Positions 45,557 to 55,320 of a stretch of 64,000 nucleotides of DNA are shown in pieces. Origin of the DNA: Ursidibacter arcticus (GTDB lineage: Bacteria; Pseudomonadota; Gammaproteobacteria; Enterobacterales; Pasteurellaceae); assembly GCF_009761375.1 (NCBI RefSeq), contig NZ_LEKM01000221.1:1-64000 (forward strand). The letters run 5' to 3'. The position numbers and the translations under genes are program-made. Every line of letters starts with the position of its first letter. Within the stretch, counting starts at the first letter, position 1. The notes beneath the pieces are model-generated. The model was given only the letters and a program-made list of their open reading frames with translations, was not told where the DNA came from and did not search any database.

Positions 45557-46087
45557 ATGAACAGTTGTACACCTAACATCAAATCTAGCTATGATTATCA
45601 AGATTTACTCGCATCAGGTCGTGGTGAATTATTCGGTGCAGAAGGGCCACAGTTACCTGCACCAACAATGCTAATGATGGATAGAATTACCAAAATGACA
45701 CAAGATGAAGGCTTATTTGAGAAAGGTTATATTGAAGCGGAATTAGATATTCACCCAGATTTACCTTTCTTTGGTTGCCATTTTATTGGCGATCCTGTGA
45801 TGCCTGGTTGTTTAGGCTTAGATGCAATGTGGCAACTTGTTGGATTTTATCTCGGTTGGATCGGTGGTAAAGGTAAAGGGCGTGCATTAGGTGTTGGTGA
45901 AGTAAAATTCACAGGGCAAATTTTACCAACAGCGAAAAAAGTAATTTATCGCATCAATATGAAACGAGTAATCAACCGTAAATTAGTAATGGGTGTTGCT
46001 GATGGCGAAGTAGAAGTAGATGGTAAAGTTATTTATACCGCAACAGATCTTAAAGTAGGCTTATTCCAAGATACTAGCTCATTCTAA
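45557..46087 (+). CDS. fabA: 3-hydroxydecanoyl-ACP dehydratase/isomerase
   Basis: Bifunctional enzyme that makes the cis double bond at the C10 stage of unsaturated fatty acid synthesis. The 176 residues are close to the E. coli length, with active-site His75 in [24 protein letters not shown] and Asp89 in the same segment, plus [17 protein letters not shown]. Own promoter region of 113 bp. The gene downstream is in the competence regulon and separate. Confidence 0.97.
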   Translation: MNSCTPNIKSSYDYQDLLASGRGELFGAEGPQLPAPTMLMMDRITKMTQDEGLFEKGYIEAELDIHPDLPFFGCHFIGDPVMPGCLGLDAMWQLVGFYLGWIGGKGKGRALGVGEVKFTGQILPTAKKVIYRINMKRVINRKLVMGVADGEVEVDGKVIYTATDLKVGLFQDTSSF

Positions 46088-46109
46088 TTTTTCGATCTCG
46101 ATCGCAAAA
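46088..46109 (+). promoter_or_regulatory. CRP-S (Sxy-dependent) competence site before comNOPQ
   Basis: 22-bp palindrome with half-sites TTTTTCGATC (46088-46097) and GATCGCAAAA (46100-46109) and centre TC; the right half equals the Haemophilus CRP-S consensus. It starts immediately after the fabA stop and lies 65 bp before the comN start. Confidence 0.9.
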
Positions 46110-46174
46110 TTTGATTAAGCGACTATACAAATTGATATTTTGACTTAATATCTCCCTATCTTTTGGGAGATATT

Positions 46175-46699
46175 ATGTATAGAGCATTCACAATTATTGA
46201 ATTATTCACTACCCTAGCAATTTCAATTATTGCTATCTATTTTATTTCCCCTATATTTTTCAAAATACAAGATTACTTTATTTTAAACAATCATATTAAC
46301 CAAATTAGATCATTCTTCTATCAAGTTCAAACACAAGCTTATTATTCTAAACGGAATTATTCATTTACTATTCATTCGGATAAACAAGATTGGTGCATTA
46401 TTGCATCGGAGAAAGTCGATGATAAAAAGAAATTAAGCTGTGATTGTTTAAACCTTTCTAGCTGTGATATTTCAGGAAATTATTTAATATATAAGCATAA
46501 ACATTACGGTGTGAATTTTAGAAGTAAAAGTTTATATCCCAAAACATTTATCAATTTAGATGGTAAATCAGGTCGGGTGGAATCAAAATGTTTAGGGGTA
46601 TCAATTAACAAATTAAGTGAAACATTACATTTTGAACAAAATGGAGTAGTAAATGTTATTCAGAAAAATAAAAGATCGAATTGTAATACGAACTTATAG
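46175..46699 (+). CDS. comN: Competence pseudopilin ComN
   Basis: Minor pilin-like protein of 174 residues from the ATG at 46175 (GGGAGA upstream; the TTG at 46163 is rejected). It has a prepilin leader MYRA followed by the class III-type FTIIELFTTLAISIIAIYF segment with Glu5 of the mature form. The C-terminal domain has several Cys (DWC, SCDCLNLSSCD, ESKC), probably disulfides. First of four pseudopilin genes behind a CRP-S site, just upstream of recC as in H. influenzae. Confidence 0.85.
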   Translation: MYRAFTIIELFTTLAISIIAIYFISPIFFKIQDYFILNNHINQIRSFFYQVQTQAYYSKRNYSFTIHSDKQDWCIIASEKVDDKKKLSCDCLNLSSCDISGNYLIYKHKHYGVNFRSKSLYPKTFINLDGKSGRVESKCLGVSINKLSETLHFEQNGVVNVIQKNKRSNCNTNL

Positions 46700-47348
46700 T
46701 GCCTTTACGCTTATTGAAATACTAGTTGTACTCTTTATTGGAACAATTATCTTATTCTCTATTGCTAACTTACTAAATCATTTTTACGTTAATCAATATA
46801 GACAAGAGAAATTATTTAACTTACAAAAACAGTCTCATCAAATTATCAATTATTTGCAACAAAACATACAACATCTTGCTTATCAAGGTGATTATCGAGA
46901 GCAATCTAATTTTGAGTTATTCTCTGATAATGATCAACATTATTTCTTAAATAAACAGTGCTTTGCTTTTTTCTATGATCTCAATGGTGATGGTTGCATT
47001 GGTAATAGAAATAAAAAGCAAAGTTGCATTATAAATCAATTAAATAACACAAAAGAGATGAGTAAAGAATTCTTTGGTTTCAAATTCGAAAATAATATGG
47101 TTTATGTATTTGAAGATAAAAATATAGATAGTTGTCATAATAGTGAATGTAAAGATTATTTATTTAATTGTCAAAAAGGAAATTGGCGTAAGATGTCTGA
47201 TCTAGCTGATTATTTCGTGGAAAAACTTAACTTTAGTTGGAAGAATAAAGATCATTTAATACATATCCACCTTATTACAGCTAATGCTAATGACCCTAAA
47301 ATAAAATATGAACTTAATAGCTATATTCATATACTAAATGGGAAATAA
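46653..47348 (+). CDS. comO: Competence pseudopilin ComO
   Basis: Prepilin-like protein of 231 residues with a leader ending YSA and mature N-terminus FTLIEILVVLFIGTIILFSIANLL. The C-terminal domain has Cys pairs (NKQCFAFFYDLNGDGCIG, SCHNSECKDYLFNC). GDGCIG beside DLNGDG recalls a Ca-binding loop, though this is only a resemblance. The start overlaps comN by 47 bp with GGAG before the ATG. Probably a minor component primed for the DNA-uptake pseudopilus. Confidence 0.83.
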   Translation: MLFRKIKDRIVIRTYSAFTLIEILVVLFIGTIILFSIANLLNHFYVNQYRQEKLFNLQKQSHQIINYLQQNIQHLAYQGDYREQSNFELFSDNDQHYFLNKQCFAFFYDLNGDGCIGNRNKKQSCIINQLNNTKEMSKEFFGFKFENNMVYVFEDKNIDSCHNSECKDYLFNCQKGNWRKMSDLADYFVEKLNFSWKNKDHLIHIHLITANANDPKIKYELNSYIHILNGK

Positions 47349-47349
47349 A

Positions 47350-48015
47350 ATGAGCAGAACATATCCTGCAAGTGCATTATTAACTTCATTACTACTTATT
47401 GTGGCTATTTTGGCAGTGATATTTTTATCTCAACAAGATATTCTATATAGAAACTATTATACGCAGAATAGCTATCATCAATACCTTAATCAGAAATATA
47501 AATTACTCACTGAATTACAAAAATCTTCAGATGAATTAAACAATGAATGTAATAAATATAAACAAGAAAGGATAACTAAGTACGCTAGTAATATTCAATA
47601 TCAATACAGTTGTGATTTTAAGAGTATTTTTATTCAACCCAAGCCAACAAAAGATAAATACATTCAAGTAGATAATATTCTTAATTGGCTAGATTTAGAA
47701 ACATATCAACCTGCTCTACATTATGTTTCTTCTTTAGATGAATTACCTGATAGTAGTGAAAATAATCCACAAATCGTCATAATGGAAAATGATATAGACG
47801 AGAGCTTAAAAAAAGATTTCTATGGAATTATTATCACCGATTACTATTTTGATATTAAAGGTAAAAAAATTTATGGCGTACTCTATTCATCTTATGACAA
47901 CTTTCGTGAAGAACGTAATTTAACTTATAAGCGATCTGTTGTTGATGCCATAGAGAAACAATTCTCCTATTGGCAATATCTCCCAAACTCAAGTAATATA
48001 TTAGCAAATGACTAA
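47350..48015 (+). CDS. comP: Competence pseudopilin-like protein ComP
   Basis: Third gene of the set, 221 residues from the ATG at 47350, which has GGGAAA about six bases upstream; the ATG at 47338 overlaps the comO stop and is less likely. The N-terminus MSRTYPASALLTSLLLIVAILAVIFLSQQ has a hydrophobic helix without the canonical Glu5, as in PilX-like minor pilins. The rest is Tyr/Asn/Lys-rich with two Cys (NECNKYKQ, YSCDFK). Named by position and by resemblance to the Haemophilus comNOPQ layout. Confidence 0.75.
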   Translation: MSRTYPASALLTSLLLIVAILAVIFLSQQDILYRNYYTQNSYHQYLNQKYKLLTELQKSSDELNNECNKYKQERITKYASNIQYQYSCDFKSIFIQPKPTKDKYIQVDNILNWLDLETYQPALHYVSSLDELPDSSENNPQIVIMENDIDESLKKDFYGIIITDYYFDIKGKKIYGVLYSSYDNFREERNLTYKRSVVDAIEKQFSYWQYLPNSSNILAND

Positions 48016-48307
48016 AATAGTAAAAGCAGAAACATTAACAAGCCTACTTATCGCAATTTCTCTCTTTATGATTTTATTTTTAGCTTATGCTAATTGGCAA
48101 TCGTTGCAAAATAAACAGGCAAATTATCTTTATCAACAGCAACAAGCCTTACAGATTGCAGAAAATCAGCTCAATTTAAAAGCTGTTAATGAACCTTGCG
48201 AAAAAATGGTTAAACAAAATAATCTTAATTTTGAAATCAGCTGTTTAGAGCAAAAAATCATTGTTATCTTTCCGCTTGGAAAGGTAGAAATTGGCACTGC
48301 GGAGTAG
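48008..48307 (+). CDS. comQ: Competence pseudopilin-like protein ComQ
   Basis: Short protein of 99 residues, overlapping comP by 8 bases. N-terminus VKAETLTSLLIAISLFMILFLAYANWQSLQ is a prepilin-type leader (cleavage before ETLTSLL) and helix; two Cys in NEPCEKM and ISCLEQ may pair. It is the last of the com set and lies 49 bp before recC. Its small size is like other PulI/GspI-type minor pilins. Confidence 0.75.
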   Translation: MTKIVKAETLTSLLIAISLFMILFLAYANWQSLQNKQANYLYQQQQALQIAENQLNLKAVNEPCEKMVKQNNLNFEISCLEQKIIVIFPLGKVEIGTAE

Positions 48308-48356
48308 GTAGATCATTCAAAGTGAACAGAGTAAAATAGCTCATCACACAAAAGGA

Positions 48357-51300
48357 ATGGCTATGTTTATTGTTTATCACTCAGATCAATTAGATCTACA
48401 AAAAGAACTTCTTATCCGAATTTTACAAGAAGATCCAAATCCCAATCCCTTTGAGCCAGAAACCATTTTGGTACAAAGTCTAGGAATGGCACAATGGTTA
48501 CAAATTCAAATTTCGGACAAGCTCGGTATTGCTGGAAATATTCACTTTCCTTACCCGACAAGTTTCCTATGGCAGCAGTATCGCTTGCTTTTTCCTGAAC
48601 TCCCCAAAGAGAATATTTTTGAACGTGATGCAATGATATGGCGTTTAATGCGTTTAATTCCTGACTATTTAGAAGACCCTAATTTTTCACCACTCAAAGC
48701 CTATTTAAACCCTTTTGAGCAACTCAAATTGTTTCAACTCGCCAGTAAAATAGCTGATTTATTTGACCAATATTTAGTTTATCGCCCAGATTGGCTGATT
48801 GATTGGGAAAAAGGAAATCTCGAAAGCCATTTTACTCAGCTTAAACAGCAGAGTCCTTTTATTTCCAAAGATGAAACTGAAATTTGGCAAAATATTCAAT
48901 GGCAAAGCCTATTGTGGAATGCGTTAGTTAATGATTTAAAACAGGACAGTGATGAAATTGTTTTTAATACTTCCCATCGTGCCTATTTACAACAACGTTA
49001 TTTTGAAAAATTAGAGAATTTAACTGAAATAGAAAAACAGAAACTACCTAAACGTATTTTTATTTTTGGTATTTCATCTTTACCATTAACACAAATCAAT
49101 GTCTTACATAAATTAAGTGAACATTGCCAAATACATCTATTTTTTACTAATCCTAGCCAAATTTTCTGGGCTGATAATCAAGAAGAAAAATTATTAGAAA
49201 AGCTGGTATTGAAACATAAATTATCAGCTCAAGAATTAGAGAATTCTATATATCAAGGCAATTATTTACTGAACACTTGGGGAAAACAAGGTAAAGAATT
49301 TCTAAATTTATTAGTTGAAAAACAGCATCAAGAAGTCAATTTATTTACACCAATAGTACAAGAAAATAGTGTGCTTTTAACACAGATAAAACAATCTATT
49401 TTAAATTTCGAGAATAAACCTGAATTATCTATTGCAGAAGATGATCGCTCTATTCAAATTCATTCTTGTCATAGCAAAATGCGAGAAATTGAAGTTTTGC
49501 ATAACCAACTTCTCTTTATGTTTGAGCAAAACCCAGAGTTATCACCTAAAGATATTATTGTAATGTCTGCAGATATCGATAGTTACGCACCTTATATCAA
49601 TGCTGTATTTTCACGCTATGCTTATCAAGATCCCCGTTTTATACCTTTTACATTATCCGATCAGAAAATTAGCTATGTAAATCCGATTATTGCGAGTTTC
49701 TTACAATTGCTCTCTTTTAAAGAGAGAAAAATGACAACAGAAGAAGTGCTAGATTTATTTGATGTGAAAGCCATCAGAGATAAATTCAATTTATCTGAAG
49801 AACAATTTGCGATAATTAAACAATGGGTAATTTCATCAGGTATTCGCTACGGATTTAATAAAGATAATCTAGACTGGCAAAATTATAACTCTTGGGAAAA
49901 TGGCATTAACCGACTATTACTCGGAACGAGTTTAAAAGAGCAAAATAATAGCTGGCAAGATGTTTTAGCTTTTAATGAGAGCTATGGACTCAGTGCTGAA
50001 CTTGTAGGTAGCATTGCAAAATTTATTGAAAATCTCACCGCTTGGTTTAGTTTTATTCAATATGCTCAAGGGATTGATGATTGGAAAATACAATTAACAG
50101 AGTTGATTAACCAATTTTATGCAGATAATAATGAATATGCAGAAACAATTTTAGTATTACAGCAAACTATTGAAAAAGTTGTTAATTATATTGAAACAGC
50201 TAAATTTACAGAAAAGCTCAATATTGAAGTTATCGCCCAATTATTTGAACGCTATTTAAATCAAGAACGCAGTAATCTAAATTTCTTAATGGGGAAAGTG
50301 AATTTCTGTACCTTATTACCAATGCGAGCTATCCCTTTTAAAGTTGTCTGTTTGCTTGGAATGAATGAAGGGAATTTTCCGCGTCAGCAAACCTTAAATA
50401 GTTTTGATTTAATGCAATATGCACCACAAAAAGGAGATCGAGCAAGACGTGATGATGATCGTTATCTATTTTTAGAAGCCTTATTATCGGCTCAAAATAT
50501 TTTTTATATTAGTTATATTGGACGCTCCTTAACTGATAATTCAGAAAAATTGCCTTCGGTATTGGTCTCACAGCTACTGAATTTTGTGCAAGAAAATATT
50601 ATCCCTGAACAGAGCTACTATAAAGAGATTGAAATTAGTCATCATCCAATGACAGTATTTAGCCCTAAGAATGTTCAAGATAGCCATATTAGTTACGATA
50701 AAGAATGGCTGGAAAATAATAAGCAAAGTACTGAAGCTAAATTTTTTATTACTCCAATTACTCGTGATAATGTTGAAGTACAGACTGAAATTGATATTCA
50801 ACATTTAATTAAGTATTTACAATCACCAGTGAAATTCTTTTTTAATGTTCATCTTGGTGTTAATTTTGAAAGATACGAAGATGAAATATCCGATGCGGAA
50901 AATTTTTCATTATCTCATTTAGATAAATTTATTTTATTAGACCATTTAGTTAAAGAAGATAAAGAAAATTTTGAACATTTCTTCACGAATGAACGTTTAA
51001 AAGGTAATTTGCCTGTAAAATACTTTGAGACTTTATCTAAAGAGAATTTAATTGATAATATAGAAAAAATCAAAGAGAAAATTGATGGCTATTTATCTCA
51101 ACCAAGTGATATCATCGAGATTGATGAGAGATTTACACTATTAGGAAATAATTTTAGATTAGTTGGCAATATAAAAAATAAATTCAATGATGAAATTGTT
51201 CTGTGGCGAGTAGGAAAATTGCGTGATAAAGACATAATTCAGATATGGATATATCATCTAATCTTAACATTATCTAATGTTGGTATAAAACAAATTAAAT

Positions 51301-51638
51301 TCTATTATCGTGATAATCAAGATGTAAAATTATTGACATTCTTAGCTATTAGTAAAGAAGATGCGAGATCATTACTTACTCGCTATATTGAAGATTATTT
51401 AAATAGCGGAGAAATGTTACAAATTGTGATTAACTATAATCTTATAGGTTATTTTAAAGATTTAAATAAAAAGGATATCAATATAGCGAATTATTGTGCA
51501 AATGCAGTGTCTGTATTAGACGATAATTATATTGAACGTATTTTAATGCAGCAAAATGAATTAAATTATCTTGAAATTCACCAGCGTACACTCGACTGGT
51601 TTTCCACAATGGTTGAACATATAAAAGGAGAGAAATAA
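48357..51638 (+). CDS. recC: Exodeoxyribonuclease V gamma subunit RecC
   Basis: Subunit of RecBCD, the helicase-nuclease for double-strand-break repair, which recognises Chi. The 1093 residues start MAMFIVYHSDQLDLQKELL and include the RecC signature FEPETILVQSLGMAQWLQIQ, the C-terminal half VVCLLGMNEGNFPRQQTLNSFDLM and GDRARRDDDRYLFLEALLSA. Middle and C-terminal parts are AT-rich. The stop overlaps ptrA by one base. recB and recD are not downstream. Confidence 0.95.
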   Translation: MAMFIVYHSDQLDLQKELLIRILQEDPNPNPFEPETILVQSLGMAQWLQIQISDKLGIAGNIHFPYPTSFLWQQYRLLFPELPKENIFERDAMIWRLMRLIPDYLEDPNFSPLKAYLNPFEQLKLFQLASKIADLFDQYLVYRPDWLIDWEKGNLESHFTQLKQQSPFISKDETEIWQNIQWQSLLWNALVNDLKQDSDEIVFNTSHRAYLQQRYFEKLENLTEIEKQKLPKRIFIFGISSLPLTQINVLHKLSEHCQIHLFFTNPSQIFWADNQEEKLLEKLVLKHKLSAQELENSIYQGNYLLNTWGKQGKEFLNLLVEKQHQEVNLFTPIVQENSVLLTQIKQSILNFENKPELSIAEDDRSIQIHSCHSKMREIEVLHNQLLFMFEQNPELSPKDIIVMSADIDSYAPYINAVFSRYAYQDPRFIPFTLSDQKISYVNPIIASFLQLLSFKERKMTTEEVLDLFDVKAIRDKFNLSEEQFAIIKQWVISSGIRYGFNKDNLDWQNYNSWENGINRLLLGTSLKEQNNSWQDVLAFNESYGLSAELVGSIAKFIENLTAWFSFIQYAQGIDDWKIQLTELINQFYADNNEYAETILVLQQTIEKVVNYIETAKFTEKLNIEVIAQLFERYLNQERSNLNFLMGKVNFCTLLPMRAIPFKVVCLLGMNEGNFPRQQTLNSFDLMQYAPQKGDRARRDDDRYLFLEALLSAQNIFYISYIGRSLTDNSEKLPSVLVSQLLNFVQENIIPEQSYYKEIEISHHPMTVFSPKNVQDSHISYDKEWLENNKQSTEAKFFITPITRDNVEVQTEIDIQHLIKYLQSPVKFFFNVHLGVNFERYEDEISDAENFSLSHLDKFILLDHLVKEDKENFEHFFTNERLKGNLPVKYFETLSKENLIDNIEKIKEKIDGYLSQPSDIIEIDERFTLLGNNFRLVGNIKNKFNDEIVLWRVGKLRDKDIIQIWIYHLILTLSNVGIKQIKFYYRDNQDVKLLTFLAISKEDARSLLTRYIEDYLNSGEMLQIVINYNLIGYFKDLNKKDINIANYCANAVSVLDDNYIERILMQQNELNYLEIHQRTLDWFSTMVEHIKGEK

Positions 51639-54580
51639 TGAGAAAATCTGTATTGAGCTATACATTACAAGCTATTCTTGCGTTAGGAGCGGTTAGTTCT
51701 ACACAAGTTTTTGCAAATTCTACGCAAAATCCGACCGCTATCACCGTTAGCCAACAGCAAAAAGGCTTTGAGCTAATCAATATCGTTATCAACAAAAGCC
51801 CCACAGATAAAGCCATTTATCAAGGAATTAAATTGGCAAATGGAATGGAAGTATTGTTGATTTCTGATGAGAAAGCAAATAAATCATTGATGTCTGTTGG
51901 CTTACCAATTGGTTCAATGGAAGATCCAATATTACAGCAAGGGCTTGCTCACTACCTTGAACATATGATCTTAATGGGGTCAAAATCTTTCCCTGAAACC
52001 AATAGTTTAGATGGTTTTCTAACTAAAAATGGTGGATACAATAATGCTTATACAGCATCAGATCGCACCGTTTATTACTTAGAAGTGAATAATAATGCTT
52101 TTGATGAAGCTGTGTCTCGTTTAAGTGATGCTTTTGCTCAACCACTATTGTCAGAAAGTAATGCGAAAAAAGAAGTTAATGCAGTGAATGCTGAAATGGT
52201 GAGAGCGAAATCTAATGATGGTTTTTTAATGCACGATGTTAATTTAGCTACTGCAAATCCTAATCACCCTATTACTAAATTTGCAGTAGGAAATAATATA
52301 ACCTTATCAGATAAAGCAGACAGTAAATTACAAGAAGAATTAGTAAAATTCTACCAAAAATATTATTCTTCAAATTTAATGAAAGCCGTTTTATATTCTA
52401 ACCAACCAATCGAAAAACTGGCTAAATTAGCTGAAAATACCTTAGGTAAGGTAGAAAATAAAAAATTATCTGAACCTAAAGTTACTGTGCCATTTTTTAG
52501 AGCAGAAGATAAAGGGGTATTCATTTCTTATAAACCTGTTAAGCCTAATAAAATGTTAGCCATTTCTTTTGATTTACCAGAAGATAAATCTGCATTCAAA
52601 GCAAAATCAGGTAATTACCTATCTTATGTATTTAGTAATAATAGCGATGGTACATTATCAGATTATTTAATTAAACAAGGTTTATCTGATAGTGGTATTC
52701 AAGCAGCTTCATCTGATGATGTAAGCCGTAATCGTGGTGATTTTACTTTCTATATTCAATTAACTGAAAAAGGGCTTGCTGAAAAAGATAAAATTATTTC
52801 ATTAGTATTTCAGCAAATAGAAAAAATAAAACAATCAGGTATTCAAGAGAGTTATTTTAATGAATTAAAAGAGAGTCTAAATCAAGAGTTTCAACATTTA
52901 CAAGTCGAAAAAAGCGGAAATTATGTTGCTCAACTGGTTAGCCAAATGTTGAATTATCCATTAGAACATATTATCGACCAGCCTTATCTCATCGAAACGA
53001 TAGATAAAAAAGCTATTCAAGCAAAACTAGCAGAAATGCATATTGATAATGCCCGTATTATGTTGATTGACGATAAAGTCTCAACAGATAAAAAAACTAA
53101 ATATTTCGAAGCACCTTATTCTGTTGCAAAATTTAGTGCCGAACAAAGACAACAATGGCTTAATTTTGCCCATAACCCAGAAATTAAGTTACCTGAATTA
53201 AACCCTTATTTTGCAACAGATTTCTCACTAAATAAGGTGGATAATTCTCGTAAAAAACCACAGCTTATTGATAAACAAGCTGGGACGGAAATTTATGCAA
53301 TGCCAAGCCATTATTTCCCAAATGAGCCAAAAGTTGCCTTGTTGCTAGGTTTAAAAATCTCTCCTGAAGTAGTGGATTTAAAACAAGGCGTGAGTGCTGT
53401 ATTACTTGGCTATATGGCAGATTTAGCGCGTACTAAATTGGCATTTCAGGCATCAGTAGCTGGAATGTCACTTTCCCCAGTTTTAGGCGAAAATGGTGTG
53501 GCAATTAGCGTAGAAGGCTATACGCAGAATATGGCAAAATTCTTGCAAGATAGCATTTTAAACTTTAAACAATTTGAATTAAGCGAACATTTTCTTGCAC
53601 AAGCAAAACAGCGTTATTTAGAGGCATTAGATCGTTTAGATAAAGATAATGCAGCTCGTCAAGCGAATATGGCTTTAGGTAATTTTGCAAATTATCCTTA
53701 TGCTGAAAATAGCAAAAAACGAGAAATGATTGCTCAAGTTAAATTATCGGATATTGCTTTTATTCGTGAAAAACTTTTAACTCAACCAACCAGTTTGCGT
53801 TTATTATCTGTGGGAAATTTATCTGATGAACAGGTAAAAAACATTGCATTAGAAACAGAAAAATTACTCAAAAATAATAATAAAACGTTAGATTTTGGTC
53901 ATTATTTGGATATTAACCAAAGCCAACGTAAAATAAATTATATTAAACAGATTCCACATCAAGATAATGCTTTTGCTATTGCCTTTTTCCCAACGAATTA
54001 TCAAGAGTTAGAAGGCGTCAGTCGAGCATCATTACTGAAAAGCATTATTTCTCGTTGGTATTTTGACGATTTACGCACCGACAAACAGCTTGGCTATGTG
54101 GTCTATGCCACAACGACTGCAGTAGGTAAAACATCGGGATTGCAATTCTTGGTGCAAAGCCCAACAGCATCAGCCCAAACTATTATGCAACATAATGAAC
54201 GTTTCTTTGCAGAAACCTTTACCAAGCTCAAAGAGATGCCACAAGCAGAGTTTGAAAAATATCGCAACAGTTTGATTGAGTTATTACAGCATAAGCCCGA
54301 ATCACTAGAACAGGAGTTCAGTGAATATCTTACGGATTTTGCTCGTGGAAATAACAAGTTTGACCGCAAAACGCAAATTATTGAGCAAATCAAACAGCTG
54401 ACCCAACAAGATATTATCTCGTTTTATCAAAAAGCGGTTATAGAACAAAGTGGTTTTGTTTTTGCTAGCCAAGCGATAGGTGTTAATGACAAAATCAATC
54501 AACCTGCTAATTTGAAAGGCTTCGAGAAAATCGACAGTATTGAAAAATTACAGCAAGAGTTTGAAATCAAGGCTTATTAG
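51638..54580 (+). CDS. ptrA: Pitrilysin (protease III), periplasmic zinc protease
   Basis: M16 metallopeptidase degrading small peptides in the periplasm. 980 residues: signal peptide to about FANS (residue 28), inverted zinc motif HYLEH (His105, Glu108, His109) within GLAHYLEHMILMGSKSFPE, and the distal zinc-ligand Glu in NAVNAEMVRAKSNDGFLMHDV. A second M16 half, with the R/Y substrate element (RTDKQLGYVVYATT), is intact. It forms a coupled recC-ptrA unit, the same order as in E. coli, but without recB. Confidence 0.94.
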   Translation: MRKSVLSYTLQAILALGAVSSTQVFANSTQNPTAITVSQQQKGFELINIVINKSPTDKAIYQGIKLANGMEVLLISDEKANKSLMSVGLPIGSMEDPILQQGLAHYLEHMILMGSKSFPETNSLDGFLTKNGGYNNAYTASDRTVYYLEVNNNAFDEAVSRLSDAFAQPLLSESNAKKEVNAVNAEMVRAKSNDGFLMHDVNLATANPNHPITKFAVGNNITLSDKADSKLQEELVKFYQKYYSSNLMKAVLYSNQPIEKLAKLAENTLGKVENKKLSEPKVTVPFFRAEDKGVFISYKPVKPNKMLAISFDLPEDKSAFKAKSGNYLSYVFSNNSDGTLSDYLIKQGLSDSGIQAASSDDVSRNRGDFTFYIQLTEKGLAEKDKIISLVFQQIEKIKQSGIQESYFNELKESLNQEFQHLQVEKSGNYVAQLVSQMLNYPLEHIIDQPYLIETIDKKAIQAKLAEMHIDNARIMLIDDKVSTDKKTKYFEAPYSVAKFSAEQRQQWLNFAHNPEIKLPELNPYFATDFSLNKVDNSRKKPQLIDKQAGTEIYAMPSHYFPNEPKVALLLGLKISPEVVDLKQGVSAVLLGYMADLARTKLAFQASVAGMSLSPVLGENGVAISVEGYTQNMAKFLQDSILNFKQFELSEHFLAQAKQRYLEALDRLDKDNAARQANMALGNFANYPYAENSKKREMIAQVKLSDIAFIREKLLTQPTSLRLLSVGNLSDEQVKNIALETEKLLKNNNKTLDFGHYLDINQSQRKINYIKQIPHQDNAFAIAFFPTNYQELEGVSRASLLKSIISRWYFDDLRTDKQLGYVVYATTTAVGKTSGLQFLVQSPTASAQTIMQHNERFFAETFTKLKEMPQAEFEKYRNSLIELLQHKPESLEQEFSEYLTDFARGNNKFDRKTQIIEQIKQLTQQDIISFYQKAVIEQSGFVFASQAIGVNDKINQPANLKGFEKIDSIEKLQQEFEIKAY

Positions 54581-54638
54581 TTTCGAGAGATCGTAATTAA
54601 ACGCTATTTTTATATCCTAAACTGCTACGATCAGTTAG

Positions 54639-54664
54639 AAAATTGGGCGAATTTCGCCAATTTT
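54639..54664 (+). terminator. Terminator-like hairpin after ptrA
   Basis: AAATTGGGCGAA and TTCGCCAATTT form a nearly perfect stem followed by a T/A-rich run, about 60 bp after the ptrA stop. Confidence 0.55.
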
Positions 54665-54718
54665 ATAATAATTTTATCGCAAATTAGCAGGAATTCGGGT
54701 AACCTATGTAGCGTTTTG

Positions 54719-54739
54719 CTCTGTACATTTTGCACAGAG
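54719..54739 (+). promoter_or_regulatory. Small hairpin in the accB leader
   Basis: CTCTGT (54719-54724) and ACAGAG (54734-54739) with a 9-base loop, followed by a T-rich stretch, within the accB 5' region. It could be a weak attenuator; accB is known to be autoregulated in E. coli. Confidence 0.3.
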
Positions 54740-54775
54740 TCCTTATTTATTTTTTACTTTAGAACGGATCTCACT

Positions 54776-55243
54776 ATGGATATTCGCAAAATCAAAAAAC
54801 TTATCGAACTTGTTGAAGAATCAGGTATTACTGAATTAGAAGTTTCAGAAGAAGAAGGTACAGTACGCATTAGCCGAGCTGCACCTGTTGCAACACAAGC
54901 TGCGGTACAATATGTTGCAGCACCACAAGTTGCACCTGCAACAACCGCCACGCCTGCAACTCCTGCTCCACAAGCAGTTGCAACTCCAGCAGCTGCTGCA
55001 GAAGTGAGTGGGCACGCAATTCTTTCTCCAATGGTTGGTACTTTCTACCGTAGCCCAAGCCCAGATGCAGCACCATTTGTCGAAGTGGGTAAAACGGTAA
55101 AAGCTGGTGATACGCTCTGTATCGTTGAAGCAATGAAAATGATGAACCGTATTGAATCAGATAAAGCTGGGGTGGTAAAAGCTATCTTAGTAAATGATGG
55201 TGAAGCGGTTGAATTTGATCAAAAACTTTTCATTATTGAATAA
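54776..55243 (+). CDS. accB: Acetyl-CoA carboxylase biotin carboxyl carrier protein
   Basis: Carries biotin between the carboxylase and transferase parts of acetyl-CoA carboxylase, the first step of fatty acid synthesis. From the ATG at 54776 it has 155 residues beginning [23 protein letters not shown], the E. coli-like N-terminus. An Ala/Pro/Thr/Val linker (about 38-80) precedes the biotinyl domain with EAMKMMN, whose Lys is biotinylated. An upstream in-frame ATG (54716) lies in the leader hairpin. Operon with accC. Confidence 0.96.
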   Translation: MDIRKIKKLIELVEESGITELEVSEEEGTVRISRAAPVATQAAVQYVAAPQVAPATTATPATPAPQAVATPAAAAEVSGHAILSPMVGTFYRSPSPDAAPFVEVGKTVKAGDTLCIVEAMKMMNRIESDKAGVVKAILVNDGEAVEFDQKLFIIE

Positions 55244-55254
55244 TTCATTTCTCT

Positions 55255-55299
55255 CAAGCGGTGAGATCTTGCATTTTTTTCGCAAAATATAACCGCTTG
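55255..55299 (+). terminator. Uptake-signal-pair hairpin between accB and accC
   Basis: CAAGCGGT (55255-55262) and ACCGCTTG (55292-55299) with AT-rich pairing between. It may give accB-only transcripts so that carrier exceeds carboxylase. Confidence 0.5.
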
Positions 55300-55320
55300 T
55301 CATTTTAAGGAAAAATGCCA

